A stretch of 64,000 nucleotides of DNA from Paenibacillus xylanexedens (lineage in GTDB: Bacteria > Bacillota > Bacilli > Paenibacillales > Paenibacillaceae), in the NCBI RefSeq assembly GCF_017874615.1, contig NZ_JAGIKV010000014.1, positions 1-64,000 of the forward strand. Direction: 5' to 3'. Below the pieces are notes generated by a model. It had not been told where the DNA came from. It worked only from the letters and a program-made list of their open reading frames with translations, and searched no databases. The translations under genes were made by a program, and so were the position numbers. Shown here piece by piece: positions 51,063 to 60,560 of this stretch (positions are counted from its first letter, which is position 1; each line of letters starts with the position of its first letter).

Positions 51063-51402
51063 TTCATCACTCCTTTTATATGTTATAGAATCTTAAAATA
51101 TAATATAACATACTAAGAGTTGGATTCAATAGGCGACAGTAGTACCGCTTATTAACGACATTACATTTATCGAATGAAACCCTGTCGCCATCATCGATGG
51201 TGGCATTTTTCTGCTTAACCACTTCACATATTTATCCATACTAAATGGAAAATATTACGGGAGTTACAGATCAAAGAAGTCATATTTATCTATACAAGTA
51301 AAAACAATTTCTCCAACAACATTTCTTTTGCTTGGCGAGAATGTAAATACTTCACCAGTCAATCTCAAGTTAAGCGACGAGGTCATATGTCCAATAGGGC
51401 TT
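51063..51402. other. Intergenic stretch with a possible minus-strand remnant
   Basis: Promoter region of the XRE gene, then 340 bases without a supportable gene. A minus-strand frame at 51264-51458 ends with VVGEIVFTCIDKYDFFDL, reminiscent of the end of a toxin-like domain, but has no ribosome site and overlaps the ABC fragment. Treated as a remnant. Confidence 0.4.
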
Positions 51403-51585
51403 ATTAATGAGCTGGTCGCAGACAAGACTGTTATTTTGATTGCACACCGATTAAACACTATTCAGAACGCCGATCAGATTATTGTATTGGGCCAAGGCCA
51501 GCTCGTAGAGCAGGGGACACATGCACAAGTGTTAGATTATTCAGGTATCTACGCTCGTTTGTGGCAATTACAACAGAATGCTTGA
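51403..51585 (+). pseudogene. ABC exporter ATPase fragment, C-terminal end only
   Basis: About 60 codons match the end of an ABC exporter: KTVILIAHRLNTIQNADQII (H-loop His in AHRL), LVEQGTHAQVL and GIYARLWQLQQNA. Walker A, signature and Walker B motifs and the membrane part are missing, and the upstream sequence is unrelated. The frame is opened by a fortuitous ATG at 51328. Two tiny frames (51578-51664 and 51671-51784) follow, also fragment-like. Remnant of a deletion. Confidence 0.85.
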
Positions 51586-51936
51586 GGCTCTGGCTTCGGT
51601 CAATCCGGATCGTTTGCTGCTGATGGAGAATAGTGAGAACAAGATGGTCGATAGTAAGGTGTGAAATAACATGAACACAGTGAAGAATGAAAAGATCTAT
51701 AAAATCTCCAGTGTCACGATAATTACAATTATTCGTACACAGCGATGGGGAGAATGGAGCTTATGGACCGCCTGGGTACGATGATTCTGGAAGGTCAGAA
51801 GTAGTCGTTGGATTAGAGCAATTCATGATGGATTAACTTTAACAGAACCTAATGGGGAACTAGTGTAATGACGTAATTTGTTTGAAATCATGTAACTTGA
51901 GAGGTTCTGGCTGCGTTTAGACATTGGGGTGATCTG

Positions 51937-52401
51937 ATGTTGGTGAACGCTGTTCAACGTTACATGGTATTAGGACTAATATTTATCGGGATCTTCTTTA
52001 CAGCACTCATCGTTCTTGAGAGGATTGAAGGGTACCATATTACAACGACAGAGTATTACGGCTTACGTAATCTAGGGGGCTTGATATATATTTTGTCCTT
52101 CATCCTGGGATTCGGTCACTATTTACTCGCTTTTTATATTGTTATTCTTATCCCGATTTCATGGTTGCTGCGGAAATATGTATGCTTTCCTATGATGAGA
52201 ACTTTCATCTATATGATTGGGTTTGGATGGGGCGGGCTGTGGGTTTTTGATCTCATGTACCATCCATATTTCGTGAATGGATACCATCTGAATCGAATGA
52301 CATCGATATGGATCTATGCCATCGCCGGTTTAGTGTATGCTATCATGGAGAATAAGATTTGGCGAAGAGGGCAGATACAGAACGAACAGAAGGCTACTTA
52401 A
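51937..52401 (+). CDS. Four-TM membrane protein of unknown function
   Basis: 154 residues from ATG 51937 with GGGGTGAT 5 nt upstream. Four hydrophobic segments: MVLGLIFIGIFFTALIVL, GGLIYILSFILGFGHYLLAF (about 47-66), FIYMIGFGWGGLWVFDLMY (about 90-108) and IWIYAIAGLVYAIM (about 124-137). Rich in Tyr and Trp. Family not recognised. Followed by a terminator hairpin. Confidence 0.65.
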   Translation: MLVNAVQRYMVLGLIFIGIFFTALIVLERIEGYHITTTEYYGLRNLGGLIYILSFILGFGHYLLAFYIVILIPISWLLRKYVCFPMMRTFIYMIGFGWGGLWVFDLMYHPYFVNGYHLNRMTSIWIYAIAGLVYAIMENKIWRRGQIQNEQKAT

Positions 52402-52424
52402 CAAATGTTGAGTAGCCTTCTTGG
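52390..52424 (+). terminator. Terminator of the four-TM protein gene
   Basis: A 9-bp stem (52390-52398 with 52411-52419) overlaps the stop codon; the T run is interrupted (CTTGGTTT). The next 277 bases are AT-rich, with no gene seen before the RDD fragment. Confidence 0.65.
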
Positions 52425-52701
52425 TTTACATAATTATTATGGTATTTTCATTGGGGGCTCAGTTAGAAAGGATTATGTAAGAGTAAGTAGTGAACAGGAA
52501 ACAGCGGTTAAGTTGATTCGATAGTTTGTTATAAAATTCACAAAAGATGCAAGTAAAATGAAATAGGAGTTTTAGCGTAAAAAGGTAAAATTTTCCGTTA
52601 TACTATTTGAGTTGTGTACATAAAGTTAGATATTTTAATGAAGGGAGTTCATGAAGTAAATTAGCCGTTTAGTTTAAAATTATAGTTTGGAGGAAAGCAT
52701 T

Positions 52702-52959
52702 TTGTATAAAGCAGGTTTTTGGATTAGATTAGGAGCAGGTGTATTGGATAGTCTTATTATTTCAATTCCGTTAGTGATTATTGCAGGTGTGCTGACGGGT
52801 AACTTTGATGCGGTTGAGCCGATTGCCAAACTACTTAGTGCGTTATACTCAATTTTATTACCAGTTTACTGGTATGGTCGAACCATAGGAAAACGTATAT
52901 GTGGAATTCGAATACGCCTACTATTTCACAAAACTCGTATTTTGTACATATGTATATAA
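52702..52959 (+). pseudogene. RDD-family membrane protein, truncated
   Basis: TTG 52702 with GGAGG 8 nt upstream. The first two thirds match an RDD protein: FWIRLGAGVLDSLIISIPLV and LPVYWYGRTIGKRICGIRI. Just after that point, where a family member should continue with more membrane segments, the frame turns to an unrelated tail and stops. Another frame stays open for about 45 codons (to about 53055) but does not resemble RDD. A disabled gene is the best reading. Confidence 0.75.
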
Positions 52960-53123
52960 GCCTTTCTTATTAATTGGCCTAGCGACTTGCATTGGCAATC
53001 CTAATCCATATTTACTCATTCGAGATTTAGACCATCCAAACATTCCTGCATAGCCGGAACCTGCCTGCTATTCGTAGCGAACCCCCAATTAATGAAAGTC
53101 GAGAAACGGTACAAGCAAAAATA

Positions 53124-53184
53124 CACCCCCTAGAATTTCATCGGCTAAACTCAGGGGTTTTTCCAATGTCTATTCTAGGGGGTG
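53124..53184. repeat. 13-bp inverted repeat downstream of ilvD
   Basis: CACCCCCTAGAAT (53124-53136) is mirrored at 53172-53184 with a 35-bp centre. It lies between the RDD remnant and ilvD; it may end transcripts or be a mobile-element end. The rest of 52960-53339 holds no gene I can support. Confidence 0.55.
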
Positions 53185-53339
53185 CACTTCATTCTCAAAT
53201 GATGAAACTAAATTCTTCATCTTTTTCTTGCGACATTCTTGATCTCTAAAGCTGGCGTTTTTTTGTTTAGCGCGCTTCATGCATTCGTTGTAGTAGCTTC
53301 TCCCCTCCCATTTTATATATAGCATCAATGTTTAATTGT

Positions 53340-55031
53340 CTACTCCATCAAATCTGTTACTGCACCTCTTGAAGCAGAGGAAACTAATTTAGCATATTTG
53401 GCAAGTACACCGGATTTCACTTTCAGTGGCGGTTGTACCCAAGCTTGCGCTCGAGCGGCCAACTCTTCTTCTGGCACTTCAACCTTAATTTCCTGAATGT
53501 CGCTATCGATGGTGATAATGTCCCCATTTTTTAGTAAAGAGATCGGTCCACCTACTTGTGCCTCAGGTGATACATGGCCAACTACAAATCCATGCGAGCC
53601 ACCCGAGAACCTACCATCTGTTATGAGAGCAACTTTCCCCCCGAGACCTTTCCCTACAATGAGTGCTGTAACGGAAAGCATCTCAGGCATACCTGGTCCA
53701 CCCTTAGGACCACAATAGCGTATGACCAATACGTCCCCTTCTTGAATTTCATCATTCATGATCGCTTCTGTCGCTTCATCTTCGCTATCGTACACCTTTG
53801 TCGGTCCGGAAAACTGTTGTATCTTCATGCCTGACATTTTGGCAACAGCGCCTTCAGGAGCTAGGTTTCCTCGAAGCACAACCAGTGGTCCATTTGGTTT
53901 AAGCGGATTATTGAGTGGACGTATAATCTCTTGATCATTCTGTAGTGGAGCAGCTTCCGCTAAATTCTCCGCCAACGTTTTACCAGTTACGGTGAGGCAA
54001 TCCCCATGAAGTAATCCCTCAGCGAGCAATAGCTTCATTACCCCGGAAACACCACCAATATCATTCAAATCCTGCATGACATACTGACCACTTGGCTTCA
54101 GATCTGCCAAATGAGGAACACGCAAGCGAATTCGTTCAAAATCATCCAAGGTTAAATCCATTTCTACGGAGTGCGCAATAGCTAGCAGATGGAGAAATGC
54201 GTTGGTTGATCCCCCTAGAGCCATAACAACGGTGATTGCATTCTCAAATGCTTTCTTCGTCATAATGTCTCTTGGGTAGATTTCCTGTTCAAGAAGTGAG
54301 ATGACCTGCTTACCGGCTGCTTCGCATTCCAATGCTTTATCCGCTGAGATAGCTGATGTCGAAGAAGAACCAGGCAAACACATACCCATTGCTTCTGCAG
54401 CTGCGGCCATCGTATTAGCGGTATACATCCCCCCACAAGCCCCTGGACCTGGACAAACACTGCATTCGACCTTATGCAATTGTTCGTCTGTTATTTTTCC
54501 ATCTTGATATTGCCCAACGGCTTCAAAAGCTGAAACGATATCCACTTTTTTACCGTCGAGATTACCAGGTTGAATGGTTCCTCCATATACATAAACAGAA
54601 GGAATATTCATCCGTCCAATAGCCATCAAACATGCAGGCGTATTCTTGTCACACCCACCGATTGCAACAACGCCGTCAAAACGCTCGGCTCCGGTCACAA
54701 TTTCAATCGAATCAGCTATAGCTTCCCGACTTGGTAGCGAGAACAACATCCCGCCATGCCCCATCGAGATCCCATCAGAAACGGTAATCGTATTAAAAAT
54801 TAGTGGAGCACCGCCGTTATTACGTGCGCCCCGCTTAGCTTGCACCGCTAAATCATTGATGTGCATATTACACGGTGTTACTTCACTCCACGTACTTGCT
54901 ATTCCGATCATTGGCTTTTTAAAATCCTCATCTTGAAATCCAACTGCACGCAGCATCGCTCTGTTCGGTACCCGGTTAGCACCTTCACTGATTACCTTGC
55001 TTCGAATGCGAAGATCTTTTTTATTTTCCAT
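53340..55031 (-). CDS. ilvD: Dihydroxy-acid dehydratase
   Basis: 563 residues from ATG 55031 (GAGGGAAG upstream). Dehydrates dihydroxy acids in isoleucine and valine synthesis. Iron-sulfur cysteines are in place: [12 protein letters not shown] (Cys54), [10 protein letters not shown] (Cys127) and CPGPGACGG (Cys199); conserved [20 protein letters not shown] near 480 and [14 protein letters not shown] are also present. Length is standard. It lies 15 bases after a GntR gene in the same direction, so it is regulated from the palindrome at 55742. Other IlvD/Edd dehydratases are possible but the match here is to IlvD. Confidence 0.95.
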   Translation of the reverse strand: MENKKDLRIRSKVISEGANRVPNRAMLRAVGFQDEDFKKPMIGIASTWSEVTPCNMHINDLAVQAKRGARNNGGAPLIFNTITVSDGISMGHGGMLFSLPSREAIADSIEIVTGAERFDGVVAIGGCDKNTPACLMAIGRMNIPSVYVYGGTIQPGNLDGKKVDIVSAFEAVGQYQDGKITDEQLHKVECSVCPGPGACGGMYTANTMAAAAEAMGMCLPGSSSTSAISADKALECEAAGKQVISLLEQEIYPRDIMTKKAFENAITVVMALGGSTNAFLHLLAIAHSVEMDLTLDDFERIRLRVPHLADLKPSGQYVMQDLNDIGGVSGVMKLLLAEGLLHGDCLTVTGKTLAENLAEAAPLQNDQEIIRPLNNPLKPNGPLVVLRGNLAPEGAVAKMSGMKIQQFSGPTKVYDSEDEATEAIMNDEIQEGDVLVIRYCGPKGGPGMPEMLSVTALIVGKGLGGKVALITDGRFSGGSHGFVVGHVSPEAQVGGPISLLKNGDIITIDSDIQEIKVEVPEEELAARAQAWVQPPLKVKSGVLAKYAKLVSSASRGAVTDLME

Positions 55032-55046
55032 GTTTCTTCCCTCATT

Positions 55047-55712
55047 TCAAAGTATTTCGTTCAGTTCCTGCATCGGTCGAATAAAATTTTGTTTCATTAA
55101 ATTATGGGCATCGTTGATATTTTTGCCTTCAAAAGCTTTAATAATCTGATCATGTTCTTCAACTGAAGCTAGTGTAGCCGTAATAGGTTGTTTTAAAAAT
55201 ACGTATTTAAATCGCCTAATGTGAATCTGAAGAGATGTATTGAATGTAGCTACATAAGGATTATCTGAGAGCTCCACAATATAATTATGAAATTGCTCAT
55301 CCACCTCCATAGCCTGATAAACTTGTCCATTTTTAATAGAACTTGCGAATTCCAAATTTATGGATCTTAGTTTCTCGATCTGTTCTGGAACAATAGTTTG
55401 GGCGGTGATTTCAGCAGCTAAGGCCTGAAGAGCAGCCATCGTTGAATACATCTTAAAAATATCGTTTTTCTCAATATTCGTTACTTTTGTTTCTTTTCCT
55501 GGATGCATGGACACGAGGCCTTGAACTTCGAGTAACTGAAATGCCTCCCGAATCGGTGTCCGGCTGACTCCAAGCGATTCAGCCATTTCCGCATCAATAA
55601 GCTTTTCACCTGGTTGCAGTGTTCCATCAATAATCCATCGTTGAATCTGAGAAAAGGCTCTTTCTTTTGCGGACATACGGACTGGTAAGGAAAAATCTTT
55701 AGGTATTGGCAT
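55047..55712 (-). CDS. GntR-family regulator with FCD domain
   Basis: 221 residues from ATG 55712 (GAGG 9 nt upstream; longer readings would run into the operator). Winged helix at about 8-75 (RAFSQIQRWIIDGTLQPGEK; MAESLGVSRTPIREAFQLLE), then an FCD effector domain (EVDEQFHNYIVELSDNPYVA; VEEHDQIIKAFEGKNINDAH). Effectors are usually small carboxylic acids. It precedes ilvD in the same transcript and probably autoregulates. Confidence 0.92.
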   Translation of the reverse strand: MPIPKDFSLPVRMSAKERAFSQIQRWIIDGTLQPGEKLIDAEMAESLGVSRTPIREAFQLLEVQGLVSMHPGKETKVTNIEKNDIFKMYSTMAALQALAAEITAQTIVPEQIEKLRSINLEFASSIKNGQVYQAMEVDEQFHNYIVELSDNPYVATFNTSLQIHIRRFKYVFLKQPITATLASVEEHDQIIKAFEGKNINDAHNLMKQNFIRPMQELNEIL

Positions 55713-55741
55713 TGTTTTCATCCTCATTACAATTATTCTTA

Positions 55742-55759
55742 TATGCAATATATCGCATA
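55742..55759. promoter_or_regulatory. Operator palindrome of the GntR-ilvD operon
   Basis: TATGCAATA-TATCGCATA is an 18-bp palindrome with one mismatched pair, about 30 bases upstream of the gntR start. Its form suits a GntR/FadR-type dimer. Confidence 0.7.
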
Positions 55760-55970
55760 CACGATCGAGAAGCAATTATTATTTCATTTACTCGTTCAAT
55801 TAAGTTTATCCAGATAACTACCTGTTTTTATTGAGAGTCTGAGACAAAAAAGAGAACTATAATTTAAGAGTCTTTCTTTGAGAAATGTTACATAAGTAAT
55901 ATATTTTAAAGTGAATGTTCTTATATAAAATATTTGGTACTAATGAGGGCTTATGTACTTTTTACTTAAG

Positions 55971-56123
55971 TACACATCTAATCGGCAATCGGACGCTGTT
56001 CTTGTCTATTACGGTAATCGGTACAAGTTCTTGTCCTTGGCTTGGGACAAGAACTTGGTTCCTTAAATCAAAAAAGCCGCTATAATAGCGACTTTGAATG
56101 GAACAATGTTTGTGTCTCGCGAC
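55971..56123 (+). repeat. Dispersed hairpin repeat, copy A
   Basis: One of three same-orientation copies of a ~150-bp repeat (others at 57915 and 60411). It begins ATCTAATCGGCAATCGG, has a central inverted pair built on GTTCTTGTCC/GGACAAGAAC (around 56028-56056), then AAAAAGCCGCTATAATAGCG, and ends near TCGCGAC. This is the most degraded copy: the right arm of the hairpin is altered. The flanking gap 55776-56233 holds no gene. Confidence 0.85.
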
Positions 56124-56233
56124 ATTTGGTGATTCTATAATCTTGCCTTCTGGTCATCAGTAAGTTATATTTTCGGATAGTTGAACACCTACCGTCAGCT
56201 CAACGACTTGAGCATACTCGATGTGTCGTTTTC

Positions 56234-56938
56234 TCAAGGATTTGTAAGTGCTATTCTAAAACCAAGATCATCTATTTTAAAATTGGGCATGCTTTTCCTT
56301 CTACTCGTAGAACCATAATTGTTCTCCACTTCAGCCTAACTGCCTCCCCTGAAAACTCTATAGTTCCCATATCGTTCAGCATCATATAGATCCCAGCACC
56401 ATTCCCAGACGTTACCGATCAAGTCATAAAGTCCCCATGGATTAGGAAGCAACTGTCCTACTTTATGAACAGATCCATTGGAATTTCCTTGATACCATGC
56501 AATATGATCAATTCTTGCATACCGATATCCCGTTGATCCTGCTTTACACGCATACTGCCATTCAGCGTCTGACAGTAATCGAAATCCATTCGCTATTTTG
56601 TTAAATATTGTGTTCTCACTTTCGTTTGTAACTGTGTAACATTCCATCCTGCCAAGCTTTCTCGATAACTCATTACAGAAAGTAATAGCATCCATCCACG
56701 AAACTTCCGTAATTGGCAGCTTACTCACAATCGGCTCTATTTCTTCTTCATGCATGACAAAATGATATAACTGCTGTGTTACTGGATACTTCATTACATG
56801 GAATGGCTCTATAGCTTCAGTCCACGTTATAGTCTTTTTACTACTTCCTGGGTTAGATAAAGCGTAATCAGTGCTAAGCCATTTATCTGTATTAAGAAAA
56901 TCGCGTAGTTCAATTGATCCGCCTTCTATGGGTACCAT
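56234..56938 (-). pseudogene. SUMF1/formylglycine-generating-enzyme-like protein with internal amber stop
   Basis: From ATG 56938 the frame encodes an FGE-sulfatase-type protein: YPVTQQLYHFVMHEE, LPITEVSWMDAITFCNELSR, ANGFRLLSDAEWQYACKAGS, and WGLYDLIGNVWEWCWDLYDA (the latter near 171-190). It stops at TAG 56336-56338 right after VFRGGS, where family members have GGSW. In the same frame it then continues for 33 codons (MPNFKIDDLGFRIA) to TGA at 56234. A TGG-to-TAG change is the simplest reading. The start region has a weak ribosome site. Confidence 0.85.
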
Positions 56939-56947
56939 CAAATCCAT

Positions 56948-57228
56948 TATTTCTTTTAGAAAACGTGCCTTGTCACTTCCGTACTTTTCCAGATCTTATC
57001 CCCCCCCCCATTCTAACTTACCGCCAACCAAATTCGACCCAGAAACTGTATTATCCTGCTTAATAGTTGCTAACGACGATAAACTCGTCGATACTTTTAG
57101 TGTAGTTCACCGCGTCTAATCTTGAAAGTATCCTATCCGTTAGTTGAATAAAGCAACCAATCACAATGATCGGCTGCTTTTTTTTGTTTTATTGAGCTAA
57201 CGTTTCCCGTTAGCTTAGTCCACAATAG
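56948..57228. other. Intergenic stretch
   Basis: 281 bases. Nine C residues at 57001-57009, an 8-bp inverted repeat AGCTAACG/CGTTAGCT (57195-57202, 57208-57215) and a weak terminator-like element at 57145-57182 with an 8-T run. No gene is supported. Confidence 0.5.
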
Positions 57229-57801
57229 CTAAAGGTGTTTGGAACAGTTATATAATTGGCATGCGCACTTGTTGTTAGTGTGTGTAAGAATGGTTATAGA
57301 AGTATTATCTATATACGTTTTTTGGAAATGTTGCGGCAAAAGATGTTGTAATGACAGCCCAATCCATGCTCCATGACTTATAACTAATATTCTTTTATCA
57401 ACATATTCTTTAATCAGTTTCTCGAGAAAAGTTAGACCTCGCTTTGCGACCACTTTGAAATCTTCCATACCAAGATTTTGCTCACGCCAATTTGCTCCCC
57501 AACGAGTGATACGCTCTTCCTCGGTGGTGCCCTCAATTAGCCCGCAATTAATCTCTCTAATACGTTCATCATTGAATACGGGTACTCCTAAACATTGCTG
57601 AATAATTTCGGCAGTTTGCCTAGCTCTCGTAAGATTACTGGAGAATATAACATCCCACTCTTCGCTTGAAAATCTTTTTGCCAGTGCAGTTGCTTGCTCT
57701 ATTCCTTCTTCGTTTAGCGGTATATCAGATATTCCTTGAGCCTTGCTAAGAGTATTCCATTCAGTAACCCCATGTCTAATAAGACCTATTGTGGTCGCCA
57801 T
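57229..57801 (-). CDS. Histidine phosphatase superfamily protein
   Basis: 190 residues from ATG 57801 with GGGGGGAGGT upstream. Phosphoglycerate-mutase-like: LIRHGVTEWN (His10), FSSNLTRARQTAEII, INCGLIEGTTEEER and VISHGAWIGL (second His). Small-molecule or protein phosphatase; substrate not predictable. Stands alone between damaged genes. Confidence 0.92.
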   Translation of the reverse strand: MATTIGLIRHGVTEWNTLSKAQGISDIPLNEEGIEQATALAKRFSSEEWDVIFSSNLTRARQTAEIIQQCLGVPVFNDERIREINCGLIEGTTEEERITRWGANWREQNLGMEDFKVVAKRGLTFLEKLIKEYVDKRILVISHGAWIGLSLQHLLPQHFQKTYIDNTSITILTHTNNKCACQLYNCSKHL

Positions 57802-57914
57802 ACCTCCCCCCTTAATGACTACAATTTCCCCATCATTGCCTAAACAAATAGTACCACATATTGGAACTATACTGCCCGTTAGTTTAATGAATTGAAGGGC
57901 AAGATGACGATTAG

Positions 57915-58066
57915 ATACAGGCCTAATCGGTAATCGGACTATATTCTTGTCCTTTCCGACAATCGGTACAAGTTCTTGTCCTTGGCTCGGGACAAGAACT
58001 TGTACCGATAAAATAAAAAGCCGCTAAAATAGCGACTTCAATGAGACCATGTTCTTGTCCCTCGAC
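57915..58066 (+). repeat. Dispersed hairpin repeat, copy B
   Basis: Same element as at 55971 and 60411. CCTAATCGGTAATCGG start; the hairpin TCGGTACAAGTTCTTGTCC (57963-57981) pairs with GGGACAAGAACTTGTACCGA (57989-58008); then AAAAGCCGCTAAAATAGCGA and the end GTTCTTGTCCCTCGAC. It abuts a truncated gene on its right. Confidence 0.9.
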
Positions 58067-58290
58067 AGCAATATTACGGTTAAACGCAAAGACCGCTTCT
58101 CTGGCTTTCTCAAAAACTCCATCGCTCTTCCTGCATGATCTCGCTCGATGACCTTGTATACACGGGACGGTGGATAGGAAGAAAGGATGGGATCGTCCTT
58201 CCATAAGGAACCATCGATGGGCATTCTGGAATGGACACCAACCTCCTTCCAATGCTGTTCTACGTCCGCAGGCTTTTGAATGCCTTCCAG
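58067..58290 (-). pseudogene. Gene fragment interrupted at the repeat
   Basis: A minus-strand frame with coding character reads KPADVEQHWKEVGVHSRMPI, then DGSLWKDDPILSSYPPSRVY and AGRAMEFLRKPEKRSLRLTV, and runs into repeat copy B where the sense is lost. No start or ribosome site. The family is not recognised. It lies just after the sigma-fusion gene stop and probably is the end of a former gene. Confidence 0.5.
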
Positions 58291-58321
58291 CCCTTAGTTT
58301 CGGGCTAGATGTTTTTGTTTG

Positions 58322-60298
58322 TCAGTAAAAAGTATTTTCGTATAACTTCCCCGTATGCGCATCAAGCACTTCGGGCGTCCGCTCGTGCTCGCTACCAATC
58401 ATTCGATACACTAGTTCGTACGGGGCCTCTTCCGGCCGAGCATTGTGCATCCGTTCCCATTGCAGACGCAGCTTGGCCTGTGCTGTCCATCGGAGGATGG
58501 CTGTCTGGTAATCAAATGAAGGCACGGTCTCCAGCTTCTTTAACTGTTCTGGCCTTATGGAGGGGGACATCAAACTTTTGACCCTCCCATTAGAGCGGTC
58601 AACAGCTAGTTGATAGCATTCATCCCTGACAGATACGTCTTGAACATATACACCAAAGCGAATGATTTCCAAACGATCTTCGTCGTCAGTCTCTTCAGTT
58701 AGAAGCTTGAGATACGGCAACATTTCGGCTGCTAGTCCTCGGACATAGTCCATAGCTACTTCTATACATGCGTCTCGATCCCAGGTTAATGGAGCTAGTT
58801 GATCTGGCTTACCATGCGAAACAAAGTCAATCAGTTGTCCGGTTTGGCTGTCTACTCGCGCCTTGACCGTTCCCTCCATCTGATCAGCCCAATAGGCCTT
58901 CCAAGACCGGTCATTCTTGGCTGGACGCTCTTCATTCTGTTGCTTCCACACCATCAACTTGGTGTTCGAGCCAATATTTTCGTCTTGTACTAACTGAAAT
59001 TGGTCGTTGTCTACGCTAATCCACTCTTCTAGGCTTCGTGCGGGCGGGAACTCACCTGGCCACTCGTCCAGAGTTCTTGGGTCAGAGGGGACAGCTTCTG
59101 CCCTATAGGCTGTCGGAACTTCCTCCTGTGATGATGCAGTATAGATTAGTCCTCTACTTCGGGGGGCGTAAACAAGATGGACCTGATCGTCACCATCCGT
59201 GTACACGGCTTTGTCCAATACGCAATATTCCACATGTAGCAAAAAATTCGCCTTCATACACGCCATCTGTTCCTCTTCTGGTGCGATCATGGTTGGGAGT
59301 GCTGGCCCTGGAACGGTTCCGAGGTACCTAAATCCGACCACGCGACCGCTGGGGTGAACCATAATCAGGCATCCCGTCTCAGGAAGCGGCAGCCCCATCG
59401 CCTTCTGCTGTCGTGTGTACCCAAACATCCCTTCCATCCACTCCATCTCACAATACGGAAAATCACGCAGTGCGCCGGGATAATGATCTTCCAGGAATTG
59501 CTCTGCCTGCTGTTTGAGCTCCTCCTCAGATATCCGTGTCTCGTTGTCCAATGAGGCCCAGGAAATGGCATAGTCTAGCAAGTTGCCGTCCCTGGAGAGT
59601 GTGGCAGAAACGGCGTCATCACTCCCCGTTTTAACCCATAAGAATCCCGCTTCTCCCTTCCCTGTTCCCCTCATGGTGTTCTCTTGATAGTCATTGACGA
59701 TCAGATCATAATCCGGTGAAACGGCAAACTGGTGCTCTGCCTGTTGTCTTAACTGCAGGCGTAATGTATCCAGGTCTCGTTCGAGAAAATCTTGAGCCAT
59801 TTCGTTGCGCAAATGTTCCAGCCCCTTCCGTAATTGTGTTTTTACAGTACCTAATGGCATATCCAGGAGATGGGCGATTTGCTGCTGGGTCAGGTCCTTC
59901 TTATATTTTAAGAACAGGAGCTGACGCAGCTTCGGATTCAGACTGGCCAATGCACGCTCCAGATCCAGGGTTTGATCGATATCATTAACGACCAATGGCT
60001 CTTGCGCCTGCGGGTCTTCGCTCAGGTGAATACGCTTGGATTTCTCCAAATGATTGAGCGCCCGGTTCACCACAATTCTGGTAAGCCAGCTCTCAAACGC
60101 TTCGGCTTGCTGCAGCGTTTGCGGTGACTCATAAGCCTTAACCAGGGCATCCTGAACGATATCCTCCGCATCTTTGGACTCCCGTACATAATGGCGAGCC
60201 ACTCGGTGCAGCTTATCCGTTCGATCCTTTATAAGAGAAACGAAGGCATCGTGATCTCCGTTTTGTGCGGCGTTGATTTGTTGCTGTGCATCGATCAT
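58322..60298 (-). CDS. Sigma-70 (ECF) factor fused to a large YcdB-like region
   Basis: 658 residues from ATG 60298. Residues 1-170 are a complete sigma factor: region 2 (RVARHYVRESKDAEDIVQDA; FESWLTRIVVNRALNHLEKS) and region 4 (LNPKLRQLLFLKYKKDLTQQ; HLLDMPLGTVKTQLRKGLEH). The remaining 480 residues have no membrane segment and resemble YcdB/YcdC-PepSY-like repeats (MVHPSGRVVGFRYLGTVPGP; DSQTGQLIDFVSHGK; VLDAHTGKLYENTF at the end). Ordinary ECF factors are about 180 residues. The extension may sense a ligand inside the cell or hold the sigma inactive. Confidence 0.88.
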   Translation of the reverse strand: MIDAQQQINAAQNGDHDAFVSLIKDRTDKLHRVARHYVRESKDAEDIVQDALVKAYESPQTLQQAEAFESWLTRIVVNRALNHLEKSKRIHLSEDPQAQEPLVVNDIDQTLDLERALASLNPKLRQLLFLKYKKDLTQQQIAHLLDMPLGTVKTQLRKGLEHLRNEMAQDFLERDLDTLRLQLRQQAEHQFAVSPDYDLIVNDYQENTMRGTGKGEAGFLWVKTGSDDAVSATLSRDGNLLDYAISWASLDNETRISEEELKQQAEQFLEDHYPGALRDFPYCEMEWMEGMFGYTRQQKAMGLPLPETGCLIMVHPSGRVVGFRYLGTVPGPALPTMIAPEEEQMACMKANFLLHVEYCVLDKAVYTDGDDQVHLVYAPRSRGLIYTASSQEEVPTAYRAEAVPSDPRTLDEWPGEFPPARSLEEWISVDNDQFQLVQDENIGSNTKLMVWKQQNEERPAKNDRSWKAYWADQMEGTVKARVDSQTGQLIDFVSHGKPDQLAPLTWDRDACIEVAMDYVRGLAAEMLPYLKLLTEETDDEDRLEIIRFGVYVQDVSVRDECYQLAVDRSNGRVKSLMSPSIRPEQLKKLETVPSFDYQTAILRWTAQAKLRLQWERMHNARPEEAPYELVYRMIGSEHERTPEVLDAHTGKLYENTFY

Positions 60299-60410
60299 TG
60301 TCGTTCACCTCCTGTTATATAGACAGCTAACTCGGGGGTTTGGATTTAATTAATGTAACATTATTCTTATAGTTGTTCCCGAATAAGTGCATATGCTGAT
60401 TATTTAGATA

Positions 60411-60560
60411 TACACCTAATCGGCAATCGGTCTATGTTCTTGTCCATTTCGGTAATCGGTACAAGTTCTTGTCCTTAGCTTGGGACAAGAACTTGTACCG
60501 ATAAAATAAAAAAGCCGCTAAAATAGCGACTTCAATGGGAATATGTTCTTGTCCCTCGAC
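60411..60560 (+). repeat. Dispersed hairpin repeat, copy C
   Basis: Third copy. Starts TACACCTAATCGGCAATCGG; the hairpin (60456-60474 with 60482-60501) is about 19 bp and nearly perfect; ends GTTCTTGTCCCTCGAC. It truncates the 3' end of the damaged DUF1330-like gene on its right. Confidence 0.9.

Noticed and set aside
51264..51458. A minus-strand frame ending in DKYDFFDL as a toxin gene end
   Set aside because: It has no ribosome site, overlaps an ABC fragment in a decayed region, and the resemblance is short.
57001..57009. Nine-base C/G tract upstream of the SUMF1-like gene as a phase-variation switch
   Set aside because: No tract length connects the nearby ATG to the SUMF1 frame without a stop.
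57195..57215. The AGCTAACG inverted repeat as a terminator
   Set aside because: No T run follows on either strand.
57923..58252. A 109-codon minus-strand frame
   Set aside because: Half of it lies in repeat copy B and the product resembles nothing; the real remnant is in a different frame.
55971..60560. The repeats as a CRISPR array
   Set aside because: There are only three long copies, about 2-2.5 kb apart with genes between them, and no spacers or cas genes.
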